Notes: generated by a model from the letters alone, not told the origin. A stretch of 64,000 nt of DNA from an uncultured Clostridia bacterium (GCA_934754335.1 CAKVHY010000005.1:1-64000); one strand, 5' to 3'. Positions 53,273 to 62,812 are shown, counted from the stretch's first letter. Program-made: numbers and translations.

Positions 53273-54345
53273 GATGCTCTCCTTTTAGGTGTGGAGCATA
53301 ACAAAATAAGCGGAATGCCAAACTGAATAACCATAAGAACAATTGAAACTGCTGTTCCAAAAAACAACTTTATAAGCACTTCTATTTGTGACGCAAAGAT
53401 AATTAATAGCGATGAAAAAAATACAATATTTATAAGCACTGGCGTTTCTCTATGTTTAAAATTTATGACCGAACACAAACATTCATTAGCACAAAACAAA
53501 GATAACGAACATTGCAATATTAAACTAATCAGCCAAATAATAATTATTAGCCAATCAAGCCTTGCAATCGTTTCTGGAGAGTTTGCATTTAATATTATAT
53601 CCGAAATTGCAAAAGGCTCTGCCACACCAAATCTGCCAAACACTGCCACAAAATTTATATAGAATAAAACAGTTATTCCAATCCCCATGAAAACGTAAAT
53701 CCAAAGGCGTTTTGTATTTTCCTTACTTGGGGTGTACTTCCCCATTATTATTAATAAAACTAAATAATCGCCAAAACAAATTGTGGAATGCAAAAGAGCA
53801 TTAAAGATTGGCTCAATTCCGTTATCAAAAAAAGGAACTAGATTTGTTATGTCGCTTTTGCCTAAAGATAAAAATGCGCCAAAAATTAAAAGTCCAAAGA
53901 TGGCATAAAATATAAACTCCACACCCCTTGCCAACACCTTTAAATCTTTATAAATCACAAATCCCAATAATGCCATAGTAGGCACTAAAAAGTGTAATAA
54001 ATCAAATTCATCAAATAGCACTTCCACCATATAGTTTTGCATGCTCTTCAAAGTCATTAGAACTTTGATTGAAAAATACAAGTACAATATCACCAATATA
54101 ATTTTAGAGCCCGCTTTTCCCACGGAATGCTCCAAACATTCCTTAAAATTAATATTTGGATTTTTATTAATTATCCACAAAAACACAATTAATGTTAATA
54201 TATCTAAAGCCATTCTGATAATAAGAGTGAAATAAGACTCCACGCCCGCAATGCTCACCATAATTGCTGGCAAAAGCACAAACTTTGTACTTATTATGCT
54301 TATAAATAAAAGCATGCCCACTTGCCTAGAAGATAACTTTCCCAT
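53269..54345 (-). CDS. gerAB: Spore germination protein GerAB-like (permease subunit)
   Basis: A 358-residue membrane protein with ten hydrophobic segments, the size and layout of the APC-superfamily GerAB subunit that binds the germinant in the spore inner membrane. SSRQVGMLLFISIISTKFV opens it, and ESYFTLIIRMALDILTLIV and VEVLFDEFDLLHFLVPTMA follow as in the endospore germination permease family. It lies 1 bp after gerAA and overlaps gerAC by 4 bp, so all three subunits are made together. The germinant cannot be inferred. Confidence 0.88.
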   Translation of the reverse strand: MGKLSSRQVGMLLFISIISTKFVLLPAIMVSIAGVESYFTLIIRMALDILTLIVFLWIINKNPNINFKECLEHSVGKAGSKIILVILYLYFSIKVLMTLKSMQNYMVEVLFDEFDLLHFLVPTMALLGFVIYKDLKVLARGVEFIFYAIFGLLIFGAFLSLGKSDITNLVPFFDNGIEPIFNALLHSTICFGDYLVLLIIMGKYTPSKENTKRLWIYVFMGIGITVLFYINFVAVFGRFGVAEPFAISDIILNANSPETIARLDWLIIIIWLISLILQCSLSLFCANECLCSVINFKHRETPVLINIVFFSSLLIIFASQIEVLIKLFFGTAVSIVLMVIQFGIPLILLCSTPKRRAS

Positions 54346-54346
54346 A

Positions 54347-55783
54347 TTAGTTGCTCCTTCTTTTATTTACATTTGGAATACTAGTTGGCCTATACTTCAT
54401 TTTAGTTATATCGGTCTTATAAATTATATCTTGCCAATCTCTTTTATGGAAAGGAGATAATGGCGCCAAATATGCCGAACCATAAGCATCGAAATCGCTT
54501 AAATAAAATACTAGGAATAAGAAGAATAACGTAATCCCATAAAAACCTAAGAATCCGCCAGCAAGAGTAAATCCAAATCTAAGCAAACTTAATTGTGGTG
54601 CCTGGTCGGGCGTTGTGAACTCAGTAATTCCCGAAACCGCCACAAACATAACCGCAGGCGGAGAGATTAATCCAGCCTTAACTGCAGTATCGCCCAATAT
54701 TAATGCACCAACAACCGAAAGTGCCAGCCCTAAATATTTAGGCATTCTTAAACTCGTTTCATAAAGTATCTCAAACAGCGTTAAAACAAAAAGTATTTCA
54801 GCAAAAGGAGTTAAAGGCAAATCCTGAGTGGTATTTATAATCGTAACCAAAAAGGTTAGCGGTACGCTTTTATAGTGATGCAACTCCACCGCTATATACA
54901 TAGCCGGCAAAAGCATGGTGATAAACAAACTACAAAATCTTATCACCCTAACAAAGAAAGCATTTGCATGCTGACCATAATAATCGTCACCACTTTGCAA
55001 ATCTTCCCAAAGAATAAATGGTAAGGATAATACAATTGGCGAGCCATCAACTAATATAAGAACTCTTCCTTCCAAAGCCTTAGCGCATGCCACATCTGGC
55101 TTTTCAGTTGAGCCCACCTGCTTAAACATACTACTCTTCTTAAGTTCTAAAAATGAAGCAATATAAAAACTATCAATAACGCCATCAATATCGATTTTTT
55201 TTATCTTATTTTTTATACGTTTCACCACCTTTTTGTCAGCAACTCCATTTATATATACAATTGAAACGCTAGTTTTTGTATATTTCCCCACAGTTAAGTT
55301 TTCACATCTAAGTTCGTGAGTTGCTAAAATTCGTTTGATAGAAGATAGGTTTGTTTTTAAGTTTTCCACAAATCCGCTTCTTGGCCCTTTCATAACAGAA
55401 CTTGTTGGCGGTTCGGAAATAGAACGCTCTTTCACTTTAAATGTATCAATAGAAATGCCTGAGTTTAATCCTTCCACCAAAATGATAGTTTTGCCTTTGG
55501 GAATATCGTCTAAAACCTGTTTTATGTCAGAAACTTCTGTTTGTTCGCTTAAATTAAATACGTTTTCTGATATAAACTCAATCGTGATATTATCCGCACA
55601 TTCGCAATTCTTTGATGCCATAAGGATAAATTGATTAATTTTTTCAGTGTCTGTAATGCCATTCAAATACAACAAAACCGCACGTTTTTTACATATAAAA
55701 AACTCCTTGGAAATCAAATCTTCGCCATTCCCAAATTTTTCTTTTATTACATTAACAACTTTATCTATATCTTTAAAATCCAT
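54347..55783 (-). CDS. gerAA: Spore germination protein GerAA-like
   Basis: A 478-residue subunit of the GerA receptor. A soluble N-terminal half of two subdomains (with VKERSISEPPTSSVMKGPRS and KIKKIDIDGVIDSFYIASFL) is followed by a C-terminal membrane domain with the family landmarks VLILVDGSPIVLSLPFILW, QSGDDYYG, PRTSLRMP-like SLRMPKYLG and GDTAVKAGLISPPAVMFVA. It is the first gene of a tight three-gene operon. No strong SD is visible before the ATG. TGAATA-type boxes upstream recall sporulation sigma sites but are too weak to call. Confidence 0.92.
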   Translation of the reverse strand: MDFKDIDKVVNVIKEKFGNGEDLISKEFFICKKRAVLLYLNGITDTEKINQFILMASKNCECADNITIEFISENVFNLSEQTEVSDIKQVLDDIPKGKTIILVEGLNSGISIDTFKVKERSISEPPTSSVMKGPRSGFVENLKTNLSSIKRILATHELRCENLTVGKYTKTSVSIVYINGVADKKVVKRIKNKIKKIDIDGVIDSFYIASFLELKKSSMFKQVGSTEKPDVACAKALEGRVLILVDGSPIVLSLPFILWEDLQSGDDYYGQHANAFFVRVIRFCSLFITMLLPAMYIAVELHHYKSVPLTFLVTIINTTQDLPLTPFAEILFVLTLFEILYETSLRMPKYLGLALSVVGALILGDTAVKAGLISPPAVMFVAVSGITEFTTPDQAPQLSLLRFGFTLAGGFLGFYGITLFFLFLVFYLSDFDAYGSAYLAPLSPFHKRDWQDIIYKTDITKMKYRPTSIPNVNKRRSN

Positions 55784-55843
55784 ACTTACAATTATAGTTT
55801 GTAATCAGGATTTAATTTATTCAGTTTTTATCTATTCAAGTTA

Positions 55844-55876
55844 TAAAAAAATTGACCATAATTTATGATCAATTTC
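55844..55876 (-). terminator. pflBA terminator
   Basis: On the minus strand AAATTGA.CAT and ATG.TCAATTT pair around AAATT and continue into T residues; the hairpin includes the pflA stop codon. Confidence 0.8.
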
Positions 55877-56645
55877 TTTTTGCACCTATTAAATTTTCTG
55901 CCCTTTTGATTTCTTCATCAGTTGGCAATTTTGTATCTTTAAGCGAATATTCTATTCCCAATTTTTCATATTTAAACAATGCCAAATTATGATAAGGAAG
56001 AATTTCCACCTTCTGAACGCTATTCAAAGGTCCAATAAACTTTCTAATGTTTATCAAGTCCTCTTCTGAATCTGTCAGATTTGGGACAAGCACATGCCTT
56101 ATCCACATTTTCTTATTTAATGTGTTTAAGTGAAAAATCATTTTTAAGATATTTTTATTACTATGCCCTGTTAACTTCTTATGAAGTTCTTCGTTATAGC
56201 ATTTAATATCCACGATGAATAAATCCACGAGTTCAGCCAGCATATCAAACTTTTTTAAATATTCTTTATCTGATTTAAATGGTTGACCACACGTATCAAT
56301 TGCAATACTTATGCCTTTTTCTTTCGCAAGTTTTGCAAACTCTATCAAGAAATCCAACTGCAATAATGGTTCGCCACCGCTAAATGTAACGCCACCATTG
56401 CACATATCTTTTCCCCAATATGTGTGATATCGCCAACAAAAGGAAAGCAAATCATTCGCCGAATATTCTTTTGCTTCACTGCTCTTCAATGCCCAAGTTT
56501 CTGGATTATGGCAATATTTACAACGCATATTACAGCCTTGCAAAAACACCACAACCCTAACTCCGGGGCCATCAACCAAACCAAAAGTTTCTATTTTATT
56601 AACGAGTGCATTATAAGGATTTGTGACAGGTCCTTGAGATAACAT
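55869..56645 (-). CDS. pflA: Pyruvate formate-lyase activating enzyme
   Basis: A 258-residue radical-SAM enzyme that installs the glycyl radical on PflB. The cluster motif CNMRCKYC lies near residue 34-41 within [20 protein letters not shown], and [13 protein letters not shown] is the following SAM-binding stretch. The N-terminus has about 15 more residues than many homologues before the KIETFG start of the domain. Its ATG overlaps the end of pflB by 35 bp, so it is co-transcribed and probably coupled to it. SAM for the reaction could come from metK nearby. Confidence 0.95.
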   Translation of the reverse strand: MLSQGPVTNPYNALVNKIETFGLVDGPGVRVVVFLQGCNMRCKYCHNPETWALKSSEAKEYSANDLLSFCWRYHTYWGKDMCNGGVTFSGGEPLLQLDFLIEFAKLAKEKGISIAIDTCGQPFKSDKEYLKKFDMLAELVDLFIVDIKCYNEELHKKLTGHSNKNILKMIFHLNTLNKKMWIRHVLVPNLTDSEEDLINIRKFIGPLNSVQKVEILPYHNLALFKYEKLGIEYSLKDTKLPTDEEIKRAENLIGAKRN

Positions 56646-58866
56646 CTTCTTGTTGCTCCCTTGTTAAATCTACGAACTTAACAGCATATCCTGAAACACG
56701 GATTGTGAAGTTTGCATATTCTTCTTTCTCTGGATGCTCCATACAATCAATCAATTTCTCAACGCCAAACACGTTTACATTTAGATGATGTGCACCTTGA
56801 TCAAAGTAACCGTCCATAACTTGAACTAAGTTTGTGATTCTTTCTTCTTCATAATGTCCTAATGCTGATGGATTGATAGTTTGAGTGTTTGAAATACCAT
56901 CAAGAGCCCATTCATAAGGAAGTTTTGCAACTGAGTTTAATGATGCAATCAAACCGTTTTGTTCTGCACCATAACTTGGGTTTGCACCTGGAGATAATGG
57001 AGTTCCATCTAATCTACCATCTGGCATTGCACCAGTGGCTTTTCCATAAACAACATTTGAAGTGATTGTTAAGATTGAAGTGGTTGGTTCACTGTTTCTA
57101 TAAGTGTGATAATGTTTAATCTTTTCAATGAAAGTTTTTAATAGATTGCAAGCAATATCGTCTGCTCTATTATCGTCATTACCATATCTTGGGAAATCGC
57201 CTTCCACTTTATAATCAACTGCCAAACCGCTTTCATCTCTAATCACTTTAACCTTTGCATATTTAATTGCACTAAGGCTATCAACAACGTGTGAGAATCC
57301 TGCAATACCAGTGGCGAAAGTTCTTCTAACATCTGTGTCAATCAACGCCATTTCTGCTGATTCATAGTAATATTTATCGTGCATATAGTGGATAACATTC
57401 AATGTGTTTACATAAAGTTCTGCAAGCCATTCAAGCATAGCATCATATTTAGTCATAACATCGTCATAATCTAGATATTCAGAAACAACTGGGTCGAACT
57501 CTGGGCCAACTTGCTCATGAGATTTTTCGTCCACACCACCATTGATTGCATATAGAAGTGCTTTTGCTAAGTTTGCTCTTGCGCCAAAGAACTGCATTTC
57601 TTTACCAGTTTGAGTGGCAGATACACAACAACAAATTGAGTAGTCGTCACCCCAGAAAGGCTTCATAACATCATCGTTTTCATATTGAATAGAACTTGTG
57701 TCGATTGAAATTTGAGCAGCATAGTTTTTGAAGTTCTCTGGTAGTTTTGATGAATACAAAACTGTTAAGTTTGGCTCAGGAGATGGTCCCATATTTTCTA
57801 ATGTGTGTAAGAATCTATAGTCGTTTTTAGTAACCATACTTCTTCCGTCCATACCAGTACCACCAACTTCCAAAGTTGCCCAAACTGGGTCTCCACTAAA
57901 TAATTGGTTGTATGAAGGAATTCTTGCAAACTTAACCATTCGGAATTTCATTACAAGATGGTCAATTAATTCTTGTGCTTCAGTTTCTGTTAAAGTTCCG
58001 TTATTTAAATCTCTTTGAATATAGATATCTAGGAATGTTGAAATCCTACCAACACTCATTGCAGCACCATTTTGAGTTTTGATGGCTGCCAAGTAACCAA
58101 AATATAACCATTGAACTGCTTCTCTTGCATTACTTGCTGGTCTTGAAATGTCAAAGCCATAAAATTTAGCCATTTCTTTCATGCCGTTTAATGCTCTGAT
58201 TTGCATTGTGATTTCTTCTCTTAGTCTTATAACATCATCTGTCATTGTGCCATTTCCACAATGTGCAAAATCTTTTTGCTTTGCTTCAATCAACGCATCA
58301 ATACCATAAAGCGCCACTCTTCTATAATCACCAACAATTCTTCCTCTACCATAAGTATCTGGAAGTCCTGTAATAATATGCGAGTGTCTTGCTTTCTTCA
58401 TTTCCGGAGTGTAAGCATCAAAAACACCTTGGTTATGAGTTTTACAATATTCTGTAAAAATTTTATGGAATTTAGGATTTGGATTAAAACCATAAGTTGT
58501 GCAAGCCTCTTCCGCCATTCTAATTCCGCCATAAGGCATGAACGCACGCTTTAAAGGTTTATCTGTTTGCAAACCAACAACTTTTTCCAAATCTTTTAAA
58601 TTTTCATCAATATAACCTGGGCCATAAGCAGTTAACCCTGAAACCACTTCAGTTTCACATTCCAAAACTCCGCCTTTTGCCCTTTCTTGCTTTTGCAATG
58701 CTTTTAAGCAATCCCATAGTTTGTTTGTGGCTTCAGTTGCTCCAGTTAAGAATGAAGCATCGCCATCATAAGGAGTGTAGTTTGTTTGAATGAAATCTCT
58801 AACATTTATCTCTTTCTTCCAAACGTTACCATCAAACCCCTGCCATTCTTTAAATTCTTCCATCAT
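56611..58866 (-). CDS. pflB: Pyruvate formate-lyase
   Basis: A 751-residue glycyl-radical enzyme converting pyruvate and CoA to acetyl-CoA and formate under anaerobic conditions. The active-site cysteines are in the [17 protein letters not shown] stretch, and the radical Gly is in RVSGYAV near the C-terminus, 18 residues after a conserved [15 protein letters not shown] region. Full family length. AAGGAG precedes an ATGATG start. A 20-bp palindrome lies about 80 bp upstream and may bind a redox regulator. It is followed by pflA. Confidence 0.97.
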   Translation of the reverse strand: MMEEFKEWQGFDGNVWKKEINVRDFIQTNYTPYDGDASFLTGATEATNKLWDCLKALQKQERAKGGVLECETEVVSGLTAYGPGYIDENLKDLEKVVGLQTDKPLKRAFMPYGGIRMAEEACTTYGFNPNPKFHKIFTEYCKTHNQGVFDAYTPEMKKARHSHIITGLPDTYGRGRIVGDYRRVALYGIDALIEAKQKDFAHCGNGTMTDDVIRLREEITMQIRALNGMKEMAKFYGFDISRPASNAREAVQWLYFGYLAAIKTQNGAAMSVGRISTFLDIYIQRDLNNGTLTETEAQELIDHLVMKFRMVKFARIPSYNQLFSGDPVWATLEVGGTGMDGRSMVTKNDYRFLHTLENMGPSPEPNLTVLYSSKLPENFKNYAAQISIDTSSIQYENDDVMKPFWGDDYSICCCVSATQTGKEMQFFGARANLAKALLYAINGGVDEKSHEQVGPEFDPVVSEYLDYDDVMTKYDAMLEWLAELYVNTLNVIHYMHDKYYYESAEMALIDTDVRRTFATGIAGFSHVVDSLSAIKYAKVKVIRDESGLAVDYKVEGDFPRYGNDDNRADDIACNLLKTFIEKIKHYHTYRNSEPTTSILTITSNVVYGKATGAMPDGRLDGTPLSPGANPSYGAEQNGLIASLNSVAKLPYEWALDGISNTQTINPSALGHYEEERITNLVQVMDGYFDQGAHHLNVNVFGVEKLIDCMEHPEKEEYANFTIRVSGYAVKFVDLTREQQEDVISRTCHKSL

Positions 58867-59162
58867 TTTCTCCTTAAAAATTCTAGTGTAACAGTAACCA
58901 ATCTATAAAATATAAAAAAATTAGAACTTTATAAAAGCCTGATTTTATTGTTTTATTCATAAAACAAAACCTTAAAATTTTTATAAATTCAGATTGTTTG
59001 GTTGTTCTTTCAACCAAGGACTGATATTAGCAAAAAATGAACTTAAAGTCAAGATTTTTTACTAAAAAAATTTAGGCTTACAAACTTTTTTATAAAGCCC
59101 AAATTTTAAATTTAGTTGTGTTGTTTTTTTTGCCAACAACACACTATTAACGCATTCAAATA
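58867..59162. other. Intergenic region between metK and pflB
   Basis: Besides the palindrome, it holds a hairpin TTGGTTG/CAACCAA (59000-59019) that would lie in or near the pflB leader, and a hairpin GTGTTGTT/AACAACAC after metK whose T-run is in the loop, so it is a poor terminator. No gene is seen. Confidence 0.5.
58948..58967. promoter_or_regulatory. Palindromic operator candidate upstream of pflB
   Basis: TTGTTTTATTCATAAAACAA has 9-bp arms around TC. The outer TTGTT...AACAA ends match those of Rex (NADH-sensing repressor) sites, but known Rex sites are 18 bp, so this is only similar. Confidence 0.4.
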
Positions 59163-60293
59163 TTAATTCAATTTTATTTTATTTTCCTTTATCTTCTCCC
59201 AAGAAAATTCATCTCTTCCGAAATGGCCAAAACAAGCGGTTTTCTTATAAATTGGCTTTAATAAATCCAATTCTTTTATTATATTACTTAAAGTAAAATC
59301 AAAATTAGAATTTATATAATCGTAAATCTCTTCAAGCGATACTTTCTCTGAACCAAAAGTGTTTACGCTTAAAGAAATTGGTTTGCTTAATCCAATCGCA
59401 TACGAAACTTGAATTTCACATCTTTCTGCAAGCCCATTTGCAACCACATTTTTAGCAACAAATCTAGCATAATACGCTCCCGACCTATCCACTTTTGTGG
59501 CGTTCTTACTTGAAAAACATCCGCCACCAACTCTGCCCACTCCGCCATAAGTGTCAACCACTATTTTTCTGCCAACGCAACCACTATCTCCAAACGAACC
59601 CCAAATTGTAAACCTTCCGCTTGGATTGATTAAAATCTTAGGTTCAAAAGTCATATCTTTATATTCTTTCAAAACAACATCTATAACGTTTCTACGAATT
59701 GTATTTTCAATTTCGACTTGAGTTAAATCCTTTGAATGTGAAACAGATATTAAAATTGTTTCCACGCTCTTAGGTTTCTTATCTACATATTTTATTGTTA
59801 CCTGACTTTTTGCATCAGCAAAGAAGCCATTGTTCTTTTTCCTAAATTTATCATATTGCATCATAAGTTTATGAGCAATCACAATAGGCAACGGCATATA
59901 TTCCTTTGTTTCATTTGTAGCATACCCATATACCATGCCCTGGTCGTTTGCACAAAGTTCTTTTCTTTCCACCGCCTGATTTATATCTGGGCTCTGCTTA
60001 GATATTTCCTTGATTATCTCAAACTCATTTTTGTAACCAATCTCTTTAAGCACATTTTTTGCAATCAATTCGTAATCAATATCTGCTTTGGTTGTGGCTT
60101 CGCCATATATAAACAACTTGTTATTTTTTATCGCACATTCCACCGCCATTTGGCTATTTGGATCCAAACTTAATGCTTCATCTAAAAAGCAATCCGCAAT
60201 ATAATCACACGTTTTATCTGGATGACCAATATTTACGCTCTCACTGGTTATAAACTCCACTTTGTTTTTACATTCATTCCTACGTTTTTTCAT
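59163..60293 (-). CDS. metK: S-adenosylmethionine synthetase
   Basis: This 376-residue enzyme makes SAM from methionine and ATP. Signature stretches are SESVNIGHPDKTCDYIADCF (ATP/methionine site), CANDQGMVYGYATNE, GRFTIWGSFGDSGCVGRKI and the flexible-loop end GGGCFSSKNATKVDRSGAYY. The last differs slightly from the usual GGGAFSGKDPTKVDRS but keeps the Lys and Asp residues. It is controlled by a SAM-I riboswitch. The ATG with AAGGAAG was chosen; a longer frame would begin inside the riboswitch terminator hairpin. Confidence 0.95.
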   Translation of the reverse strand: MKKRRNECKNKVEFITSESVNIGHPDKTCDYIADCFLDEALSLDPNSQMAVECAIKNNKLFIYGEATTKADIDYELIAKNVLKEIGYKNEFEIIKEISKQSPDINQAVERKELCANDQGMVYGYATNETKEYMPLPIVIAHKLMMQYDKFRKKNNGFFADAKSQVTIKYVDKKPKSVETILISVSHSKDLTQVEIENTIRRNVIDVVLKEYKDMTFEPKILINPSGRFTIWGSFGDSGCVGRKIVVDTYGGVGRVGGGCFSSKNATKVDRSGAYYARFVAKNVVANGLAERCEIQVSYAIGLSKPISLSVNTFGSEKVSLEEIYDYINSNFDFTLSNIIKELDLLKPIYKKTACFGHFGRDEFSWEKIKENKIKLN

Positions 60294-60332
60294 CTCTTTT
60301 CTTCCTTTAAATATGTTTTCCAAAAAGAGCAT

Positions 60333-60356
60333 GAAAAAACCCATCGCTTGATGGGT
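60333..60356 (-). terminator. Riboswitch terminator hairpin of metK
   Basis: On the minus strand ACCCATC and GATGGGT pair around AAGC and run into TTTTTT. Its 5' arm also pairs with the aptamer's TGATGGGTAA, giving the alternative antiterminator. Confidence 0.92.
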
Positions 60357-60374
60357 AAAATTACTTATTACAAT

Positions 60375-60459
60375 TACCCATCATTCAGCCTTTAGCACCT
60401 TGAATATTCAGGTTGCTGTGTGGTCAACGGGGCTGTCCCTAACACACTCTTTATGGATA
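60375..60459 (-). promoter_or_regulatory. SAM-I riboswitch (S-box) aptamer
   Basis: P1 is TATCCAT with ATGGGTA. Inside are the conserved AGAG..., GTTAGGGACAGCCCCGTTGA, CAGCAACC and AGGTGCTAAA segments of SAM-I. When SAM is bound, P1 forms and the downstream terminator folds, shutting off metK; without SAM the 3' P1 strand pairs with the terminator arm. Transcription should begin at its first base. Confidence 0.93.
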
Positions 60460-60464
60460 CTTTG

Positions 60465-60493
60465 AATATATATTATTTTTCTCACTTTGTCAA
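60465..60493 (-). promoter_or_regulatory. metK promoter
   Basis: TTGACA and TATATT separated by 17 bp on the minus strand, immediately before the aptamer. Confidence 0.85.
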
Positions 60494-60623
60494 TGTTTTT
60501 GAACCAATAATTTTGTTTCTTTGTTTTACAACCTTGTAAATTATTGCATAAATTCCAATTTGTGATCTCCAAACTTTAAAAATTAAACTATTTTTAAATT
60601 ACAAAAACTTTCTATTCTATTAA

Positions 60624-60695
60624 ACAAAAAAAACAAGCCCTTAAATCTGGGATAATTCCCACTCACACACCAAAGCGTGTTATTTAAGAACTTGT
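60624..60695 (-). ncRNA. Candidate stand-alone small RNA, about 72 nt
   Basis: On the minus strand ACAAGTTCTTAAAT and ATTTAAGGGCTTGT pair into a 14-bp closing stem that encloses two hairpins, ACAC/GTGT and TGGGA/TCCCA, giving a three-way junction; eight T follow. Its own promoter ends 6 bp before the first base of the stem. There is no reading frame or SD. I do not recognise the family; it is not part of the metK riboswitch, which has a separate promoter. Confidence 0.6.
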
Positions 60696-60701
60696 CTAGA
60701 C

Positions 60702-60730
60702 AGTATACACCAAAACTAACTTTAAGTCAA
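60702..60730 (-). promoter_or_regulatory. Promoter of the small RNA
   Basis: TTGACT and TATACT separated by 17 bp on the minus strand. Confidence 0.75.
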
Positions 60731-60790
60731 ATAAAAATCGAGAACTTTTAAAATTTTTCTTTTTATAATTCCTAACCGCATAAAAACATT

Positions 60791-60877
60791 CTAAATATTA
60801 ATATCGCCCCCTTCGCTTCGCATCTTCTTTCTTAACAATCTCAACCACTTTAAAAAATCCTGAATATTAACATTCAT
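60791..60877 (-). CDS. Possible 28-residue amphipathic peptide
   Basis: A short frame beginning MNVNIQDFLKWLRLLRKKM and ending GGDINI. The helix would be amphipathic and basic, as in small membrane-active peptides. A related frame of 16 residues (MNVNIQDFLKWLLLLR) lies in the repeat copy 347 bp away. The SD (GGAAAAAG) is weak and no promoter is obvious, so it may not be translated. Confidence 0.25.
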   Translation of the reverse strand: MNVNIQDFLKWLRLLRKKMRSEGGDINI

Positions 60878-61445
60878 CTTTTTCCATTTTTTTGTCAACT
60901 TTTTCTATCTTAATAACAACCGCTTAAATCAAAAAAAGTCCTTTGCAGGACATTTTTTTATTCTATATAACCCAACTGCTTAAAATAACACAAAATTCCA
61001 CCATTAAAAATTTTATATTTCTTATTTTTGGAGCAATTTCTATTATTTCTATCTTTCCAATCGCTTAAATCAAAAAAAGCCCTTTGCAGGACTTTTTTTA
61101 TTCTATATAACCCAACTGCTTATAAGCATTTTAGATATTAACATTCTACTTTTCCCCTCTTTTTCTACGCCTTCTATCTTAATAATAACAACCACTTTAA
61201 AAAATCCTGAATATTAACATTCATCTTTTTCCATTTTTTTTGTCAACTTTTTCTATCTTAATAACAACCGCTTAAATCAAAAAAAGTCCTGCAAAGGACT
61301 TTTTTATTCTATATAACCCAACTGCTTAAAATAACACAAAATTTCACCATTAAAAATTTTATATTTCTTATTTTTTGAGCAATTTCTATTATTTCTATCT
61401 TTCCAAGTCCTTAAATCAAAAAAAGTCCTTTGCTGGACTTTTTTT
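60842..61445 (-). repeat. Array of duplicated segments with four terminator hairpins
   Basis: A segment of about 220 bp (60842-61065) recurs at 61189-61413 with few changes. Four copies of a hairpin GTCC-TTTGCA-GGAC flanked by A- and T-runs lie at 60931-60960, 61072-61099, 61279-61305 and 61418-61445, each followed on the plus strand by TTCTATATAACCCAA. In the third copy the loop is inverted (TGCAAA). The last hairpin on the minus strand probably ends the ribosomal-protein operon; the others are duplications. No gene is credible here. Confidence 0.75.
61418..61445 (-). terminator. Probable terminator of rpsF-ssb-rpsR
   Basis: The first of the four hairpins met by the operon transcript, about 115 bp after the rpsR stop: GTCC/GGAC flanked by seven A and seven T. 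Confidence 0.6.
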
Positions 61446-61557
61446 ATTCTATATAACCCAACCGCTTGGAAAAGCGTTTTAGGGGTTTGGGGAAATCGCA
61501 ATCCCCAAGGTTTTCTTTTTGCGAGCCTTTTTCTTTTCTAACAAAGAAAAAGCGATC

Positions 61558-61842
61558 TTATTCTCCTACATAAGGAATCAACGCCATATATCTTGCTCTT
61601 TTAATAGCAGTGGCTAATTCTCTTTGGTGTTTTGAGCAAGTACCAGTTTGACGATGAGGTAAAATTTTACCTTTCTCAGTGATAAACTTTCTTAATCTTG
61701 CAACATCTTTATAATCAATGCTTTCAATTTTGTCTTCACAGAAAATGCAAACTCTTTTCTTTGGTTGCTTTCTGAATTTCTTCATAGGCATTGCTTGTTC
61801 TGCTTCTAACATTTGAGGCATTTCTTTAACTTCTTCACTCAT
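61558..61842 (-). CDS. rpsR: 30S ribosomal protein S18
   Basis: A 94-residue protein of the small subunit platform that pairs with S6. The core [18 protein letters not shown]...[20 protein letters not shown] and [21 protein letters not shown] is standard. Cysteines CIFC and C with H give a zinc-binding-like set, the Cys+ type of S18. A Met/Glu-rich N-terminal extension of about 25 residues is present. It is the last gene of the rpsF-ssb-rpsR operon; AGGAGAG precedes the ATG. Confidence 0.97.
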   Translation of the reverse strand: MSEEVKEMPQMLEAEQAMPMKKFRKQPKKRVCIFCEDKIESIDYKDVARLRKFITEKGKILPHRQTGTCSKHQRELATAIKRARYMALIPYVGE

Positions 61843-61872
61843 AGTTCTCTCCTTTTTAAATTTCTAAAATTT

Positions 61873-62286
61873 TTAGAAAGGAAGGTCGTTATCAGAAATT
61901 GGTTCTAATTTGCTAACATCTTCTTTCTTTACTTTTTCTGTTTTAGGTTCTGCATCAGCACCTTCACCATTCTTTGTGCTAATAAATTCAACTTCATCAG
62001 CCACAACTTCAGTGATATATTTCTTAGTTCCATCAGTACCATCATAACTTCTAGTTTGAACAGAACCAACAATGGCTGCTTTGCTTCCCTTTTTCAAGAA
62101 CTTATGACAGTTATCTGCTAAAGTTCTCCATACAATAACATTTATAAAATCTGTTTCTCTTTCGCCTTCTGCATTTGTAAATCTTCTGCTAACAGCAATT
62201 GTGAATCTACAAACAGAAACGCCATTTTGAGTTGTACTAATTTCAGGGTCTTTAGTTAAGTTACCAATTAAAATAACTTTATTCAT
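61873..62286 (-). CDS. ssb: Single-stranded DNA-binding protein
   Basis: This 137-residue OB-fold protein coats single-stranded DNA in replication and repair. MNKVILIGNLTKDPEI opens the OB fold, VSRRFTNAEGERETDFINVI and LKKGSKAAIVGSVQTRSYDG follow, and the acidic C-terminal tip DNDLPF is the partner-binding motif that recruits repair proteins. The linker is short. It sits between rpsF and rpsR as in most Bacillota; AGGAG precedes the ATG. Confidence 0.97.
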   Translation of the reverse strand: MNKVILIGNLTKDPEISTTQNGVSVCRFTIAVSRRFTNAEGERETDFINVIVWRTLADNCHKFLKKGSKAAIVGSVQTRSYDGTDGTKKYITEVVADEVEFISTKNGEGADAEPKTEKVKKEDVSKLEPISDNDLPF

Positions 62287-62303
62287 AATTTTCTCCTAAA
62301 TAA

Positions 62304-62588
62304 TTAATTTTTCTTTATGCATAAACTACGCATAACAACTTCATCAATTCTCATAAGTTCGCTAACTTTCTTTGGAACTTCTGGAATTGCATCAAATTCG
62401 ATAAGAACATAGTAACCTTCTCTTTTGTAATTAATAGGATAAGCCAATTTCTTAGTTCCCCATTTGTTTACAACTTGAACTTTACCATTATTCTTTTCGA
62501 TTAATTGAACATACTTATTTACTGCATTTTCTTTTTGCTCATCAGTGATGTTATTAGCGAAAATAGTTAAAAGTTCGTATCTATTCAT
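62304..62588 (-). CDS. rpsF: 30S ribosomal protein S6
   Basis: A 94-residue protein with the ferredoxin-like fold MNRYELLTIFANNITDEQKE ... WGTKKLAYPINYKREGYYVL. First gene of the operon with ssb and rpsR. AGGAGG precedes the ATG. The leader carries two hairpins (GATAAT/ATTATC and GGTTTGG/CCAAACC) that may hold the S6:S18 autoregulatory site, though I could not align the known motif in full. Confidence 0.97.
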   Translation of the reverse strand: MNRYELLTIFANNITDEQKENAVNKYVQLIEKNNGKVQVVNKWGTKKLAYPINYKREGYYVLIEFDAIPEVPKKVSELMRIDEVVMRSLCIKKN

Positions 62589-62660
62589 ATTTACCTCCTT
62601 ATGGTCTTAATCGGGTTTGGGTTTTCCAAACCAAGCAGATAATTTTCATTATCGGAAGGG

Positions 62661-62689
62661 ATTATATCATAAATATCCATCAATTGCAA
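62661..62689 (-). promoter_or_regulatory. rpsF operon promoter
   Basis: TTGCAA and TATAAT separated by 17 bp on the minus strand, about 73 bp before the rpsF ATG. Confidence 0.8.
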
Positions 62690-62812
62690 GGGTTTTATCC
62701 CAACTTTCTTGCCTTATTACCCGCCAAAACCCGTTTGTTTTTATAAAAAATGTCTTTCCCGCTCAGATGAACGTTTTGGACTTGTGCACAAAAACATCAA
62801 AAATGTGTATAA

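Noticed and set aside
60633..60695. The small RNA as a simple terminator or part of the SAM riboswitch
   Set aside because: It has its own promoter directly at its first stem base and lies upstream of the separate metK promoter, and it has a branched fold rather than a plain hairpin.
61304..61501. 65-codon minus-strand frame ending KQLGYIE
   Set aside because: It covers terminator hairpins and the duplicated segment, has no SD, and the matching frame in the other copy has no start codon.
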